Shown piece after piece: positions 47,093 to 55,472 of a DNA stretch of 64,000 bases (position 1 is the stretch's first letter; each line of letters begins with the position of its first letter). The notes beneath the pieces are model-generated. The model was not told the DNA's origin, made no database searches, and saw only the letters and a program-made list of their open reading frames with translations. Source of the DNA: Halohasta salina (lineage in GTDB: Archaea; Halobacteriota; Halobacteria; Halobacteriales; Haloferacaceae); the NCBI RefSeq assembly GCF_024178165.1, contig NZ_JAMZIE010000005.1, forward strand, positions 106,086 to 170,085, read 5' to 3'. The position numbers and the translations under genes are program-made.

Positions 47093-48325
47093 TCAGGTGC
47101 CTCGCCGTCGGGCTGCAAGCAGTAGCACACCGCCCAACGCGGCGAGTGCCGCCCCGATCCCGAAGCCCGGTGTCGAGTCTTCGGCCGTCTGTGTCTCCGT
47201 TTCGGCTTCGGCGACGTCGACGGTGTGGGATGCCGTGTCGGTTCGCTCGTCGGCAGTCGCCACCGTCACGTTGACCGTGGCGGTACCCGCCTCGTCGAAC
47301 GAGTGGGTCAGCGTCGATTCGTCGGCCGAATCGATCGGCGTGCCGTCGACCGTCCACTCGTAGCCCTCGACGTCGTCAGTTGCGTTGGCGGTGAACGTCG
47401 CGTTCTCGCCGACCGTTGCTCGGTCGGGGCCTGAAAGCGAGGCCGTTACGGGCTCGGTGGCCGGAGCGGTCTCGATCCGGACCTCCTCTTCGAGGCTATC
47501 GAACCACGCCCGTCTGATCTCCTCGCCGTCTTCGGTGGCGGAGATCACCTGCCAGTCGTCGATCGTCCCGTTGTACTCCGGGCCCTCCTCGGGGTCGTCG
47601 GGATCCTCGTCGGGCCGGCGGTCGTCGCCGAACCGGTGGTAGGAATCCCCATTGAACGCGGGATCGATCGTGATCGACACGTTCTCGCCGCCGAGGCCGC
47701 GGTAGGCCATCCCGTCGGTTCGGCCGTTCGACCACACCCAACTCAGCCGGGCGTCGACGCCCTCCGGCGGGTCGCCGTCGTTGCCGGCGGCGCCGGTGCG
47801 ATGGTCCGCACCGAGTTGGTGGATGTCGTCCTTTTCGACCGTCTCGTTCCGCCAGTCGTAGTCGTCGTCGATCACGGCCCACTCGCCGTCTTCGGGCAGG
47901 CCGGTGAGTTCCCAACTCACCGAGCTTCCGGCGGTCCCGTTTTCACGGTCCTCGTAATACTTGTCGTGGATCGCAACGAGGCTCACGCCGTTCGGCCCCT
48001 CGCACAGCATGAGGATGCTCGTGTCGTCCTGCTGGAACTCGGTCGTTCCCTCCGAACTGAACGATCGGCCCCACGAGGGGTCCTCGCGGCTCTGATAGGG
48101 GTACCGGTAGTCGTAGAACTCCTCGACGGGAAGCTCACCCTGTATGGGTCGAACCTCGAACTCCTGGTCTCCCTGCACGATACGGTAGGTGCGCTCCTCG
48201 TCGTCGGCGGGTTCGTCGTCCGCCGGTTGCTCGGGCTGTGCGGACACCGCCGGTGCGAACAGCGAGGTGATCATGAGCAGCGCAACGAGGCCACTGAGTA
48301 CTGTGGTCTGTCGTGTTGAATTCAT
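47093..48325 (-). CDS. Secreted PKD-domain protein with PGF-CTERM anchor (copy 1)
   Basis: Exported protein of 410 residues. A Sec signal peptide (VLSGLVALLMITSLFAPAVSA) ends near residue 28; an acidic linker, a unique middle domain (YRIVQGDQEFEVRPIQGELP, YDYRYPYQSREDPSWGRSFS) and a PKD-like domain (ATVGENATFTANATDDVEGYEW) follow. The C-terminus TPGFGIGAALAALGGVLLLA plus ARRR is a PGF-CTERM signal, processed by archaeosortase A and lipid-anchored to the S-layer face. Ligand unknown. It is a close paralogue of the gene at 48712-49962 in the same orientation. Confidence 0.85.
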   Translation of the reverse strand: MNSTRQTTVLSGLVALLMITSLFAPAVSAQPEQPADDEPADDEERTYRIVQGDQEFEVRPIQGELPVEEFYDYRYPYQSREDPSWGRSFSSEGTTEFQQDDTSILMLCEGPNGVSLVAIHDKYYEDRENGTAGSSVSWELTGLPEDGEWAVIDDDYDWRNETVEKDDIHQLGADHRTGAAGNDGDPPEGVDARLSWVWSNGRTDGMAYRGLGGENVSITIDPAFNGDSYHRFGDDRRPDEDPDDPEEGPEYNGTIDDWQVISATEDGEEIRRAWFDSLEEEVRIETAPATEPVTASLSGPDRATVGENATFTANATDDVEGYEWTVDGTPIDSADESTLTHSFDEAGTATVNVTVATADERTDTASHTVDVAEAETETQTAEDSTPGFGIGAALAALGGVLLLAARRRGT

Positions 48326-48711
48326 TGTGTGGGTTGGAGGGACATCGCCACCGAGCCGCGTCGACCCGATTGTCAGTTGGTTACGTCGGCTTCGTACCGC
48401 CAGTCCGACTGCTATCGGTTTGTTATAGGTGGGTAAATCTGACTAACGTGGGACTACCCGTTTCAATCAGGTGACAAGGTGGCCGCCTCCATACCACCGA
48501 GCAGCGCTAGTGCCGAAACGCGGTGACGAGTTCGACCCCCACGATAGCCACCGCTTCTGCATCTGTCGACGGTTCAACCACCCACGCAACGAGAACATAC
48601 CAGTAGCAACTGACCCGTACCGGGATCGGAACCGGGAGTCGACAGATCGCGGACGACCGTCGCGGAGGCAACCCAATGCTGCCGATCGACGTGTTCGACG
48701 CGGACGGCCGT
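48326..48711 (-). promoter_or_regulatory. Duplicated upstream region of PGF-CTERM copy 1
   Basis: Gene-free 386 bp. From the start codon out to about 48484 it closely matches 49963-50124, the upstream region of copy 2, including TTTGTTATAGG and ...TAAATC... near 48419-48440 (CCTATAACAAA on the minus strand). If that is the TATA region, the transcript has a ~70-nt leader, unusual for a haloarchaeon. More distant similarity (TCTGTCGACG, CAACGAGAACATACCA) continues to about 48601. Confidence 0.6.
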
Positions 48712-49962
48712 TCAGGTGTGGACCCGTCGCGCTGCGAGCAGTAGCACGGCAGCCAACGCGACGAGTGCCGCCCCAGCGCCGAACCCCGGCGTCCGGTCGT
48801 CGGTCGCATCGGTCCCGTCCGTCTCGCTTTCGGCGATCTCGACGGTACGTGAGGCCGTATCGCTCCGCTCGGCGGCGGTCGTCACCGTCACGGAGACCTC
48901 GGCGGTACCCGCCTCCTCGAAGGAGTGGGTCAGCGTCGAGCCGTCAGTCGACTCGACGGGCGTGCCGTTGACGGTCCACTCGTAGCCGTCGACGTCGTCA
49001 GTCGAGGCGTTGGCAGTAAACGTGACGTTCTGGCCGACAGATGCCTGCTCGGGACCCGACAGCGAGGCCGTCACTGGCTCCGAGGCGGGGACGGTTTCGA
49101 TCCGGACCTCCGCTTTGAGGCTATCGAACCAGATCCGTTTGAAATCGTCACCGCCGTCGGTGGCGGAGATCACCTGCCAGTCGTTGATCGTCCCGTTGTA
49201 CTCTTCGCCCTCCTCGGGATCGTCGGGCTCCTCGTCGGGGCGTCGATCATCTCCCACACGGTGATAGGAGTCCTCGTTGAACGCGGGGTCGATCGTGAGC
49301 GACAGGTCCTCGTCTGCGAGGCCGCGGTAGGCCATCCCGTCAGTTCGGCCGGTCTTCCAGGCCCAACTCAGCCGTGCGTCGACACCCTCGGGCGGCTCGC
49401 CGTCGTTGCCGGCCGCACCGGCTCGGTGATCCGCGTCGAGTTGGGCGACATCACCCTTCTCCTCGCCGTCGATCCGCCAGCCGTAGTCGTCGTCGATCAT
49501 GGCCCACTCGCCGTCGTCGGGCAGTCCGGTGAGCTGGAAACTCACGGAGCTCCCGGCGGTCGCGTTGTCGAGGTCTTCATGATACTTGTCGTGAACGACG
49601 ATCAGGCTCACACCCTTCGGCCCCTCGTACAACAGGAGAATGCTCGTGCTGTCCTGTTGGTAGTCGGTCGTGCCCCGCGAACTGAACGACCGTCCCCACG
49701 AGGGGTTCTCCCGGCTCTGATACGGATCCCGATAGTCGTAGAACGCTTCGGCCGGGACGTCGCCCTGCATTGGTTCGACCTCGAACTCCTGATCGCCCTG
49801 CACGATACGGAAGGTGTACTTGTCGGCCGCCGGTTCGTCGGCCGCTGGTTCGTCATCCACCGGCTGCTCGGGCTGTGCGGACACCACTGGTGCGAACAGG
49901 GCGGAGATCATGAGGAGCGCAACAAGGAAACTGAGTACTGTGGTCTGTCGTGTCGAATTCAT
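48712..49962 (-). CDS. Secreted PKD-domain protein with PGF-CTERM anchor (copy 2)
   Basis: Paralogue of 416 residues with the same plan as the downstream gene: signal peptide (VLSFLVALLMISALFAPVVSA), acidic linker, middle domain (YTFRIVQGDQEFEVEPMQGD, YDYRDPYQSRENPSWGRSFS), PKD-like domain (ASVGQNVTFTANASTDDVDG) and PGF-CTERM (TPGFGAGAALVALAAVLLLA). The linker is slightly longer and the two diverge mainly in charged surface residues. Both genes point the same way, so this is a tandem duplication. The role is unknown; surface location is well supported. Confidence 0.85.
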   Translation of the reverse strand: MNSTRQTTVLSFLVALLMISALFAPVVSAQPEQPVDDEPAADEPAADKYTFRIVQGDQEFEVEPMQGDVPAEAFYDYRDPYQSRENPSWGRSFSSRGTTDYQQDSTSILLLYEGPKGVSLIVVHDKYHEDLDNATAGSSVSFQLTGLPDDGEWAMIDDDYGWRIDGEEKGDVAQLDADHRAGAAGNDGEPPEGVDARLSWAWKTGRTDGMAYRGLADEDLSLTIDPAFNEDSYHRVGDDRRPDEEPDDPEEGEEYNGTINDWQVISATDGGDDFKRIWFDSLKAEVRIETVPASEPVTASLSGPEQASVGQNVTFTANASTDDVDGYEWTVNGTPVESTDGSTLTHSFEEAGTAEVSVTVTTAAERSDTASRTVEIAESETDGTDATDDRTPGFGAGAALVALAAVLLLAARRVHT

Positions 49963-50534
49963 TGTGTGTTCGGTTGGGAACCATTGCCACCGAGCCGCGT
50001 CGACCCGATTGTCAGTTGGGTACGTCGGCTTCGTGCCGCCAGTCCGACTGCCAGCGGTTTGTTATAGGCGGATAAATCCGGCTAACACGAAACTACCCCT
50101 TTCAACCGGGTGACAAGGAGGCCGTCGATGCGCTCGTAGTCGACCTCCGTTCGACATTCTGACCCCGAGTTCGATCCTCTCGATACCGACCGTTTCAATG
50201 GCTGTCGACGCATCACCATCACACTCAACGAGAACCTACCACGTCCGCGACCGACTCGACCGGAGCGCACCATCCCGCGGTCAACACGCGAAGTTCGATT
50301 CTGGATCCCCGCGAGCGCGGACGGTCGACCGGCGGCACGGGATCGAACCTCGACCCCTCGGCGGCACCGCCGGTGTCCCGTTCGGCCGGGCTATCGCAGG
50401 CGTCGACGCGGCCGGCAGTGGCTCCGGTTCGGGCGGTGAACCCCACTCCTGTCGTGTGGTTTTCTCACTCACAGGGCGTGGCTTTCGCAACCCTTATACA
50501 TCCACCTCCGGTTAGAAGTAAATGCGAAGAACGC
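49963..50534. promoter_or_regulatory. Upstream region of copy 2 and tRNA-Gly promoter region
   Basis: Gene-free 572 bp. The part next to the gene (49963-50124) is the copy of the duplicated leader/promoter region, with TTTGTTATAGG at about 50058-50068. The rest is high-G+C sequence in which I see no gene. At the right end CTTATACATC (50492-50501) is the likely TATA box of tRNA-Gly. Confidence 0.55.
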
Positions 50535-50605
50535 GCGTCGGTAGTGTAGTGGTATCACGTAACCTTGCCATGGTTACAACCGGGGTTCAAATCCCCGCCG
50601 ACGCA
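50535..50605 (+). tRNA. tRNA-Gly (anticodon GCC)
   Basis: Full cloverleaf: acceptor GCGTCGG pairs with CCGACGC, D arm GTGTAGTGGTATCAC, anticodon stem TAACC/GGTTA around loop TTGCCAT, T arm CGGGGTTCAAATCCCCG, discriminator A at 50605. The anticodon GCC reads glycine codons GGC and GGU. No intron and no encoded CCA. A TATA box lies ~35-40 nt upstream. Confidence 0.96.
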
Positions 50606-50612
50606 TACTTTC

Positions 50613-50669
50613 TCCGGCGACCAACCCACAAGCGGCGCGTTTCATCGCGCCGCAATGCCGGTCGCCGGA
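50613..50669. repeat. Strong nested inverted repeat after tRNA-Gly
   Basis: TCCGGCGACC (50613-50622) pairs with GGTCGCCGGA (50660-50669), and inside it GCGGCGCG (50632-50639) pairs with CGCGCCGC (50646-50653). It begins 8 nt after the tRNA and could be a terminator or a structured part of the spacer between the tRNA and its 3'-end copy. Confidence 0.65.
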
Positions 50670-50721
50670 TGTCTGCGTTTCGCGGGATTTGAATCAGCGA
50701 ACGACCGAAGGGAGTGAGTGA

Positions 50722-50743
50722 GGTTCAAATCCCCGCCGACGCA
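50722..50743 (+). repeat. Second copy of the tRNA-Gly 3' end
   Basis: These 22 nt are identical to the last 22 nt of the tRNA gene (50584-50605), offset by 138 bp. The left part of the tRNA is not repeated. A T-arm-like complement, GGGATTTGAA (50684-50693), precedes it and could pair with it. Confidence 0.75.
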
Positions 50744-50841
50744 TTTTCTCCCGAACGCAACACCTGCGAGCGCTCGCTGTGGCATGCGACTGGATGCTGG
50801 GGCGCAGTCGACGTGACTCGAAACGGCGAGCGATCGAAACG

Positions 50842-51246
50842 CTACGCGGCCCGCCGGTCGACGACTGCGAGGCCGACGAGTCCCACCGAAACGAGACCGA
50901 ACGCCAGCAATGCGAGTCGCGGAATGGTGAACACCCCGAGGCCTTGCCACAGGATCGCCCCGCAGCCGATGCCGGCCGAACACTGAACGGTCGGCGTGAG
51001 TTGGAGCACCGTATGATAGCCCGCGACGCCGACCCCGAGCACCGACAGCGGGAGCCCCGTCTTCCAGACCGCCGCCCGGCGTTCGTAGGCGGCGACACCG
51101 AGGACGACGACGAGCGGGTACATCAGGATCCGTTGATACCAGCAGAGTTCGCAGGGTGCGAGTCCGGCGACCTCGCTGAAATAGAGGCTGCCGGTGGTCG
51201 CCACGATCGCCACCAGTGTACAGCCAGCGAGCAGTCGACGGCGCAT
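50842..51246 (-). CDS. dsbB: Disulfide bond formation protein DsbB-like
   Basis: Membrane protein of 134 residues with four hydrophobic segments. The first redox pair is C32/C35 in APCELCWYQR, and the second pair is in TVQCSAGIGCGAILW, as in DsbB, which passes electrons from DsbA to quinone. Start ATG 51246 (MRRRLLAGCTL). A DsbA-like protein is encoded at 61927 but far away, so pairing is only possible. Confidence 0.88.
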   Translation of the reverse strand: MRRRLLAGCTLVAIVATTGSLYFSEVAGLAPCELCWYQRILMYPLVVVLGVAAYERRAAVWKTGLPLSVLGVGVAGYHTVLQLTPTVQCSAGIGCGAILWQGLGVFTIPRLALLAFGLVSVGLVGLAVVDRRAA

Positions 51247-51324
51247 ACAGGTCCCATTACGGGGGGTTCGTTTCAAGTTTCCGCACCCAGTGGAGTTAGG
51301 ACCCGAGCGCCCGACAGTCGACCC

Positions 51325-51636
51325 ATGACCGTCATCGCACTCCTGAGTGTCGCACCCGTGATCGAAGACAGCATGGCCGACGAGGTCGCCGCCGCCGTCG
51401 ACGCCCTCGATGCCCACGACGTGAGCTACGAGACCAACCCGATGGGGACCGTCATCGAAGCCGAGGATATCGACACACTGCTGGCAGCCGTGGGGGACGC
51501 CCACACGGCCGTCGACGCCGACCGGGTGACCACCGTCCTGAAAGTCGACGACAAGCGGACCAGCGACGAGTCGGCCGCCGAGAAGGTCGACGCGGTCGAA
51601 GCCGTTCTCGGCCGCGAGGCCAGAAGCGAGGACTGA
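51325..51636 (+). CDS. MTH1187/YqgV-family thiamine-binding protein
   Basis: Small protein of 103 residues with a ferredoxin-like fold. MTVIALLSVAPVIEDSMADE and YETNPMGTVIEAEDIDTLL are the family signatures, and the TVLKVDDKRTSDES segment follows. Characterised members bind thiamine, though the physiological task is unclear. It lies 48 bp upstream of mch on the same strand. Confidence 0.85.
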   Translation: MTVIALLSVAPVIEDSMADEVAAAVDALDAHDVSYETNPMGTVIEAEDIDTLLAAVGDAHTAVDADRVTTVLKVDDKRTSDESAAEKVDAVEAVLGREARSED

Positions 51637-51684
51637 TCGGCCGGACTACGAATCCCTTTAGGAGACCACGGTCAATCGGTGCGT

Positions 51685-52620
51685 ATGGAGAGCATCAACC
51701 GCTCGGCAGTCGAACTCGTCGACGAGGCGCTGGACTTCGCGGAGGAACTCGGCGTCGTCCCCGGCGAACTCGACTGCGGCGCGACCGTCCTCGACTTCGG
51801 TGTCGCCGCCGACGGCGGCATCGAAGCCGGGCTCATGCTGGCGGACATCCAGACCGCCGGTCTCGCAACGACCTACACCCAGATGGACCGGATCGGCGGC
51901 GCACCGATCCCCTACGTCGAGTTGACGACCGACCACCCCGGCGTCGCGCTGCTCTGCTCGCAGAAGGCGGGCTGGGAACTCGACCTCGGTGAGTTCGACG
52001 GCCTCGGTTCGGGGCCGGCCCGCGCGCTGGTCGGCGAGGAGACCGACTTCGAACGCGTCGGCTACTACGACGAGTTCGATTTCGCCGTGCTGGCCGTCGA
52101 GAGCGTCGACCTGCCCGACGACCGGATCGCCGAACACGTCGCCGACCGCTGCAACGTCGAGCCGACGAGCCTGTTTCTGCCGACCTACGCCGCGGGGTCG
52201 ACCGCCGGCAGCGTCTCGATGGCCGCCCGCGCGGCCGAACTCGCCGTCTTCCGGCTCTCGGAACTCGGCTACCCGCCGGCGGACATCGTCTCGGCGACGG
52301 GTCGGGCCCCGGTCGCACCCGTCAGCTACAACGAATCGGTGGCGATGGGTCGAACCAACGACGCACTGGCCTACGGCGGCGAAGTCTACCTCCAAGTGCG
52401 ATCGGAGTCGGACGTCTTCGAGCAGGTGCCCTCCAATGCACGGGAGGAGTACGGCGTCCCCTTCGAGCAGATCTTCGCCGAAGCCGACTGGGACTTCTAC
52501 GAGGTCGACGAACGTATCTTCGCGCCCGCGAAGGTCACCATCGACGTGGTCGACGGCGCGACCTACGTCGTCGGCGAGACCGACGAGGCACTCGTCGCCG
52601 ACTCCTTCGGTATCGAGTAG
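51685..52620 (+). CDS. mch: Methenyltetrahydromethanopterin cyclohydrolase
   Basis: C1-carrier enzyme of 311 residues that hydrolyses methenyl-H4MPT to formyl-H4MPT. GVAADGGIEAGLMLADIQTAGL and TTYTQMDRIGGAPIPYVEL are the N-terminal domain, and LSELGYPPADIVSATGRAPV and GRTNDALAYGGEVYL the conserved substrate-binding region. Haloarchaea are not methanogens, and in them the enzyme is thought to serve C1 metabolism with a (modified) pterin. Start ATG 51685 (MESINRSAVEL). The next gene starts immediately after its stop. Confidence 0.93.
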   Translation: MESINRSAVELVDEALDFAEELGVVPGELDCGATVLDFGVAADGGIEAGLMLADIQTAGLATTYTQMDRIGGAPIPYVELTTDHPGVALLCSQKAGWELDLGEFDGLGSGPARALVGEETDFERVGYYDEFDFAVLAVESVDLPDDRIAEHVADRCNVEPTSLFLPTYAAGSTAGSVSMAARAAELAVFRLSELGYPPADIVSATGRAPVAPVSYNESVAMGRTNDALAYGGEVYLQVRSESDVFEQVPSNAREEYGVPFEQIFAEADWDFYEVDERIFAPAKVTIDVVDGATYVVGETDEALVADSFGIE

Positions 52621-53103
52621 ATGCGGTTCAAGTGGGTTGTCGAACCGCCGGCCACCCTCGACGCCGTCGCCGACGCCCAGCGGGCGATCCCGCTCGTGCC
52701 GGCCAGCGAAGCCGACTGCCACCGGCGGCTGGTCGACCGCACCCACATCGACGACCGCGAGGAGGCGAGCCAGTGGCTGACGTTTCTCCGCGCCCTCCGA
52801 TTAGTCGACCGGACGCCGGGCGGCTACCGTCGAGAGCGAGTCGACCTCACGACCGACGAACTGGTCGACCGGCTGTGCGATGGGATCTACGGGGCACGCG
52901 AGATTCACTCCGTGCTGACCGACGCCGACGACCCGTTGTCGGTCGAAGACCTCGACGGCGTGGTCGACCTGCCGACGTGGGAACGACACCACCACACCGA
53001 CCCCGGCAAGGTCCGACAGCGGCGACTGCGGCGGCTGGCCGAGTGGTGCGTGCTGTGTGGGGTGGCCGAGCGAACCGATGCCGGCTATCATATGAGTAAC
53101 TAG
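52621..53103 (+). CDS. Conserved haloarchaeal protein coupled to mch
   Basis: Protein of 160 residues whose ATG is directly at the end of the mch stop, implying translational coupling. It looks like a winged helix: EEASQWLTFLRALRLVDRTP and KVRQRRLRRLAEWCVLCGVA are helix-turn-helix-like segments, with a basic patch near the C-terminus. No named family is recognised. Position suggests a regulator or partner of C1 metabolism, but this is inference from location only. Confidence 0.65.
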   Translation: MRFKWVVEPPATLDAVADAQRAIPLVPASEADCHRRLVDRTHIDDREEASQWLTFLRALRLVDRTPGGYRRERVDLTTDELVDRLCDGIYGAREIHSVLTDADDPLSVEDLDGVVDLPTWERHHHTDPGKVRQRRLRRLAEWCVLCGVAERTDAGYHMSN

Positions 53104-53127
53104 TTCCTACCGCCGCGAACGCCGGGC

Positions 53128-53163
53128 GTAACCGCAGGCTACGATGCGTTAGTCGTCGACTAC
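53128..53163. repeat. Paired 15-bp dyad element at convergent ends
   Basis: GTAACCGCAGGCTAC (53128-53142) is followed after 6 bp by TTAGTCGTCGACTAC (53149-53163), between the gene ending at 53103 and the GTPase gene ending at 53170. A further short dyad GCAGTCGACTGC follows at about 53173-53184. Confidence 0.55.
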
Positions 53164-53169
53164 GCTCGG

Positions 53170-54774
53170 TTAGCAGTCGACTGCAGTGACGGTCCCAACC
53201 CCCTTACTGGAGCCCTCACGGAAGACGAACCGCTGGCCCTCCTCGACGAAGTAGGGGCGAAATTTGAACTCGACGGTCGCCGTGCCAGTGTCGCCCGGCA
53301 GGAGCTTGCCGTCCTCCGGCGAGAAGACCGCCGTCTCGCTGAGCGTCTCCAGGTGGACGACGGGTTCGTACCCATCGGTGATCCGGGTTGGGTGATTGAG
53401 CACCATCACCTCCGCCTCGAAGGTCCGCACCGGCTCGGGGTCGGCCGCCCGCGGAAGGAGGACCATCCCGCGTTGGACCTCACGTTCGGCAACGCCCTTC
53501 AGGGCGATCCCGACGATCCGGCCGGCTTTGGCCTCGTCGACCCGGTGGTAATGCATCTCGATCGATCGGACCTCGACCTCGCGGAAACTGCCATCGGGCA
53601 TCGGCCCCAACAGGAGTTCGTCGCCCGCCGAGACGCTGCCGGCGTTGATGGTGCCGGAGGCGACCGCCCCGACGCCGGTGACGTTGTAGGTGCGGTCGAT
53701 GTACATCTGGAAGGCGCTGTGTTCGTCGGTCGCCCGCTTGGGCAGCGTCTCGAACAGTCGGTCGAGGTCGGCCATCCCGTCGCCTCGGACCGCACTCGTC
53801 CGAATGATCGGCACGACCGTCTCGCTCAACTCGGCGGCGGCAGTCTCGACGCCGTACCGCTCGACGCGTAGTGGCGTCTTGTCGACGTCCCGCAGTAGGG
53901 TCTCGATCTCCTTTTCGACCTCGACGACGCGCTCCGGCGAGACGGCGTCGACTTTCGTCACCGTCACGACAGTCGGGAGATCGGTCGCCAGCAGGATGCC
54001 GAGATGTTCGCGGGTCGTTTTCGTGGGGCCGTCGTCGGCCGCAACCGCCAAGAGGCCGTAGTCGATCTTCTGGCCGACGAGCCCGCGGATCGTCGTCCGG
54101 AGCCACGGCTCGTGGCCGACAGTGTCGACGAAAGAGACGAGCCGACTGGCCTCCTCGACGACACGGGCGCGATCCGCTTTCCGGTGTGGATTGTCCATCC
54201 GCACGGGATCGCCCGTCTCGTCGAAGCCGTAGACCGCATACGAGAGATCCGCCGACAGCCCGCGTTCGACCTCGTGGGGCTGGACGTCGAGAAATCCGCG
54301 GGTGAAGCCGTCGCCGTCGTCGGCCTCGCCGGTGACGAGCGAGCCGACGAGCGTGGATTTCCCGTGGTCGACGTGACCCGCCGTCCCGATGACGATATGG
54401 CCGTTGTCGGCCGACAGCATCGGCCCCTCACGGATCGTCGCCATCCCGACCAGCCCGTCGTCGCCGGCGGACCACGTGTCGACGTTCTCGATGTGGGCAC
54501 CGGCCTCTTCGGCGAGCAAGGAAAGGACGTCCATCGTCTCGGAGAACTCGTCGGGGGCGATGCCGGCGATGCCGCCGTCGTCGGTCACCCCGACGACGTA
54601 GGTGGCCTCGCCGTCGCCCGACAGCACCCGGTGGCGGAGTTGGGCCGCCAGACTCTCCATCCGCCCGTCCGAGAGGTGGAGGTCACGGGTGAGCCGTTCT
54701 TTGAACTCGATGTGGCCGCCGTCCTGTTCACCGCGCTTGAGGGCCTGCTGCAGGGCGGCCCGATCCGCGCTCAT
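53170..54774 (-). CDS. GTPBP1-family translational GTPase
   Basis: GTPase of 534 residues related to EF-1A and GTPBP1/2. An N-terminal ~115-residue domain (HIEFKERLTRDLHLSDGRME) precedes the G domain: G1 GTAGHVDHGKST (~131), G3 DTVGHEPWLRTT, G4 TKVD, then two beta-barrel domains (GTINAGSVSAGDELLLGPMP and EVQRGMVLLPRAADPEPVR). The arrangement suggests a ribosome- or tRNA-associated GTPase outside the elongation cycle, perhaps in quality control. Full length. Confidence 0.87.
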   Translation of the reverse strand: MSADRAALQQALKRGEQDGGHIEFKERLTRDLHLSDGRMESLAAQLRHRVLSGDGEATYVVGVTDDGGIAGIAPDEFSETMDVLSLLAEEAGAHIENVDTWSAGDDGLVGMATIREGPMLSADNGHIVIGTAGHVDHGKSTLVGSLVTGEADDGDGFTRGFLDVQPHEVERGLSADLSYAVYGFDETGDPVRMDNPHRKADRARVVEEASRLVSFVDTVGHEPWLRTTIRGLVGQKIDYGLLAVAADDGPTKTTREHLGILLATDLPTVVTVTKVDAVSPERVVEVEKEIETLLRDVDKTPLRVERYGVETAAAELSETVVPIIRTSAVRGDGMADLDRLFETLPKRATDEHSAFQMYIDRTYNVTGVGAVASGTINAGSVSAGDELLLGPMPDGSFREVEVRSIEMHYHRVDEAKAGRIVGIALKGVAEREVQRGMVLLPRAADPEPVRTFEAEVMVLNHPTRITDGYEPVVHLETLSETAVFSPEDGKLLPGDTGTATVEFKFRPYFVEEGQRFVFREGSSKGVGTVTAVDC

Positions 54775-54879
54775 ACCCGGCGTTTGTCAGGCGACAGTAA
54801 AACGCTTTTCATGCCGTGTGTCTCCATACCACAATAGAGTCGACAATAGCTGACAAGCGGCGCTATCGCGTGTTGCTCA

Positions 54880-55389
54880 CTAGCTCAACGTCTCGTAGGC
54901 ACGGCTTACTTTTTTAAACGTTTCCTCGTCGCCGGAGTCAGTGTCGGGGTGGTGTTCCTTCGCCTTCCGGCGGTAGGCAGCCTTTATATCGTCCTCGCTG
55001 GCGGTGTCGTCGACCTCGAGGATGCGGCGAGCGTCGGTCGCCGAGAGCGTCGGCTCGCCGGTCGCACTGGCCCGAGCTCGGCGGCGGTTCTGCCGGGTAC
55101 GGCGGGCCCGCTCGCGGGGATCACGCCCCTCGGCGGTTCGTCGGGCCCCGAAGCCGCCCGGATCGAAGCCGGCCGTCGAGCGGTTCCGGCCGGCAGCTCC
55201 CGCCGCCTCCCGCTGCACCCGCTCGGCGAGCCGACCGCTGGCCTGGTACCACAGCAGGTACGCCGCCCCGCCGAACGGCAGCGCCGCAAGGAGGAAAAAC
55301 GGGCTGACCACGACCCCCACGATCAGCATGAGGACGGTGATACCCGAGAACACTGCGGCGATCCCGATGACGATCCCGTTTCGGTCCAC
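54880..55389 (-). CDS. Membrane-anchored J-domain protein
   Basis: Protein of 169 residues. Residues ~5-45 hold two hydrophobic helices (GIVIGIAAVFSGITVLMLIV and FFLLAALPFGGAAYLLWY). A basic Arg-rich linker follows, and the last ~50 residues form a J domain with the HPD tripeptide in KAKEHHPDTDSGDEETFKKV. J domains stimulate DnaK ATPase, so this may recruit Hsp70 to the membrane. The start is taken at GTG 55389; a TTG at 55401 would add four residues. Confidence 0.8.
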   Translation of the reverse strand: MDRNGIVIGIAAVFSGITVLMLIVGVVVSPFFLLAALPFGGAAYLLWYQASGRLAERVQREAAGAAGRNRSTAGFDPGGFGARRTAEGRDPRERARRTRQNRRRARASATGEPTLSATDARRILEVDDTASEDDIKAAYRRKAKEHHPDTDSGDEETFKKVSRAYETLS

Positions 55390-55472
55390 TGGTAGCCTCA
55401 ACGTGTTCCACGATTGTAACTCTCTCGGCGGGGTGCCACAACGCCTACGACCGGCCGCTGCGTAGCGGGTGT

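Noticed and set aside
48467..48676. 69-codon frame in the duplicated upstream region
   Set aside because: It is not kept in the matching region upstream of copy 2, so the conservation there is not coding.
50198..50515. Possible gene between the PGF-CTERM pair and tRNA-Gly
   Set aside because: Arginine-rich translation without start signal or homology; looks like non-coding high-G+C sequence.
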